33,873 nucleotides of DNA from the NCBI GenBank assembly GCA_007122505.1, contig SKTQ01000041.1, forward strand, positions 1 to 33,873, in the 5' to 3' direction. Of the stretch, positions 32,946-33,873 are shown one piece after another. Position numbers and translations under genes: made by a program. The stretch's first letter is position 1, and each line of letters starts with the position of its first letter. This stretch comes from Bacteroidales bacterium (GTDB lineage Bacteria; Bacteroidota; Bacteroidia; Bacteroidales; UBA7960). A model generated the notes under the pieces. It had not been told where the DNA came from, made no database searches, and was given only the letters and a program-made list of their open reading frames with translations.

Positions 32946-33641
32946 ATGGCACACAGCGGCAAAGAACAATCAGAGAGTCGTCTTTTGCGTAAATACCTTG
33001 AACTGCAAAATGAATTTGGTATTTATGAAAAGATCATCAACCGTTTGGATGCCATAATCCTTATTCTGGACTTCAATAATTCGAAGATCGTTTATGCCAA
33101 TAGTCAGTATGAAAAAGTTACCGGCTACCCTGCTGCCATGCAAGCTGAATTTGATATAGACGAACTCAGGTCCCGATATCATCCGGAAGATCGATGCTAT
33201 CCCGACGAAGCAGTAGAGTATTTGCTGGGTAATCCTGATGGCAGCTTCACAGCTTTTTACAGATTTCTTCATGCCGGGGGCCATTATTTGTGGTTGTTCT
33301 CGTCGAGCCAGGTCTTTCGCTTGTTACCGGAGGAGGATATTTTTGAGATCATCACCGTTAGTCTTGACTTTACGGGGCCTGTTAAGTATGAGAAGAGCAT
33401 GAAAAGCTTTGTTAAGGATCAATTAAGGGGGTTAAACAACACGGAAGTATCAAAGATCAGTAAAAGAGAGCTGGAAGTCTTGAAGTTGTATGCTGCCGGG
33501 TTCAATACCAGGGAAGTGGCAGCTAAATTGAACATCAGCCATCATACCGTAAATAATCACAGAAAGAATATGTTAAAAAAACTTGGGTTAAAAAATCTGG
33601 CAGCCCTGGTGAATTTTGCGGTTGAAATTGGAATAGATTGA
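32946..33641 (+). CDS. PAS - LuxR-type helix-turn-helix transcription regulator
   Basis: The ATG at 32946 (MAHSGKEQSES), preceded by gaaagg, is preferred to the GTG of the track and gives 231 residues. Residues about 25-145 form a PAS-like domain (IINRLDAIILILDFNNSKIVYANSQYEKVTGYP, with a PAC-like end FEIITVSLDFTG). Residues about 170-228 form a LuxR/GerE helix-turn-helix (SKRELEVLKLYAAGFNTREVAAKLNISHHTVNNHRKNM). There is no receiver domain and no membrane segment, so it should be a one-component cytoplasmic regulator sensing a small ligand or redox state. It is divergent from the M28 gene and may regulate it (inference). Confidence 0.9.
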   Translation: MAHSGKEQSESRLLRKYLELQNEFGIYEKIINRLDAIILILDFNNSKIVYANSQYEKVTGYPAAMQAEFDIDELRSRYHPEDRCYPDEAVEYLLGNPDGSFTAFYRFLHAGGHYLWLFSSSQVFRLLPEEDIFEIITVSLDFTGPVKYEKSMKSFVKDQLRGLNNTEVSKISKRELEVLKLYAAGFNTREVAAKLNISHHTVNNHRKNMLKKLGLKNLAALVNFAVEIGID

Positions 33642-33714
33642 TTTACAGTGGTTTTTTTGTATATATATTTATTTTTTGCCTTTTCTATAACCGTTTACGA
33701 ATCAAAAAAAACCG

Positions 33715-33722
33715 TATATTTG
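33715..33722 (+). promoter_or_regulatory. -7 box upstream of the M-box riboswitch
   Basis: TATATTTG fits the Bacteroidota consensus, with TTTA 17 bases upstream as a weak -33. Transcription would start near 33730, a few tens of bases before the riboswitch core. Confidence 0.55.
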
Positions 33723-33756
33723 CAATTGAATTTTCAGCATTGTTTCACAACAGTGG

Positions 33757-33873
33757 TGTTGCCTGTTAGGTGAGGCTACTGGATGAACACAGGCTACTGC
33801 CCAAAAATGTCTACAGACGCCAATGGGTAGAACAGGCTTTGTCGGATTAAGGCACTGCTTAAGGTAGCTTCCC
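33757..33873 (+). promoter_or_regulatory. M-box (ykoK) magnesium riboswitch, cut by the window end
   Basis: The sequence carries hallmark M-box segments in order: GTTAGGTGAGGCTACT (33764 on), AGGCTACTGCCCAAAAATGTC, AGACGCCAATGGGT and ACAGGC, then AAGGCACTGCTTAAGG. These match the conserved core known from Firmicutes leaders such as ykoK. M-box RNAs bind several magnesium ions and then stop expression of magnesium transporters (MgtE, MgtA or CorA types). The last helix and the controlled gene lie beyond the right edge. Confidence 0.9.

Overview
This window is a piece of a Bacteroidota chromosome, probably a free-living or environmental member of the Bacteroidales/Marinilabiliales type, though the exact lineage is inference. 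The evidence is the Bacteroidota-type promoters (TAnnTTTG at -7, often with TTTG or TTG about 20 bases upstream), the absence of strong Shine-Dalgarno sites, Gln directly after signal-peptide cleavage sites, a DUF3857 protein, a propeller/barrel outer-membrane protein and a secreted glutaminyl-cyclase-type M28 enzyme. The window holds 24 credible protein genes (the first lacks its 5' end), one tRNA-Met, one magnesium riboswitch cut by the right edge, and an unusual amount of structured intergenic repeat.

Layout. 1-4418 (+): a porin-like barrel, a calcineurin-like phosphoesterase and a membrane sensor (Cache-PAS-CBS-DUF294 nucleotidyltransferase) in one apparent operon. 4556-7555 (-): a BASS-family sodium symporter and a long-chain acyl-CoA synthetase, 6 bases apart. 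7859-9205: two type II toxin-antitoxin modules back to back, HigBA (-) and an RHH/MazF pair (+), each with a palindrome at its promoter. 9387-10094: a gene-free repeat block, followed by a terminator and tRNA-Met(CAT) (-). 10338-19259: an EamA transporter (-), a DUF3857/transglutaminase-like secreted protein, a class V aminotransferase, a convergently overlapping START-like protein and a 1027-residue metallopeptidase/propeller/barrel protein. 19264-21537: a four-helix-bundle gene bracketed by short-period repeats, then an SSS symporter. 21713-25646: a secreted helix-hairpin-helix/beta-barrel protein flanked by two nearly identical 216-base direct repeats, then a PorV-like barrel protein. 26026-29478 (+): a BCCT transporter, a universal stress protein and a glycine-betaine-type binding lipoprotein, closed by a terminator. 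29565-33641: a di-heme peroxidase, UbiE/MenG, a GCGGAT palindromic repeat, a glutaminyl-cyclase-like lipoprotein and a PAS-LuxR regulator. 33757-33873: the 5' part of an M-box, whose controlled gene lies beyond the window.

How the genes fit together. Several neighbourhoods concern uptake of small organic solutes coupled to sodium (BASS, SSS, BCCT plus binding protein), with sensing or activation next to them (the Cache/DUF294 sensor and the acyl-CoA synthetase). UbiE and the di-heme peroxidase point to a menaquinone-based respiratory chain that also handles peroxide. The most distinctive non-coding feature is a family of composite repeats. Modules recur in the same order at different sites, one pair brackets the HhH-barrel gene, and related short-period arrays bracket the four-helix-bundle gene. 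These repeats, the BCCT/binding-protein operon and the peptidase-propeller-barrel fusion are the best candidates for undescribed biology here.
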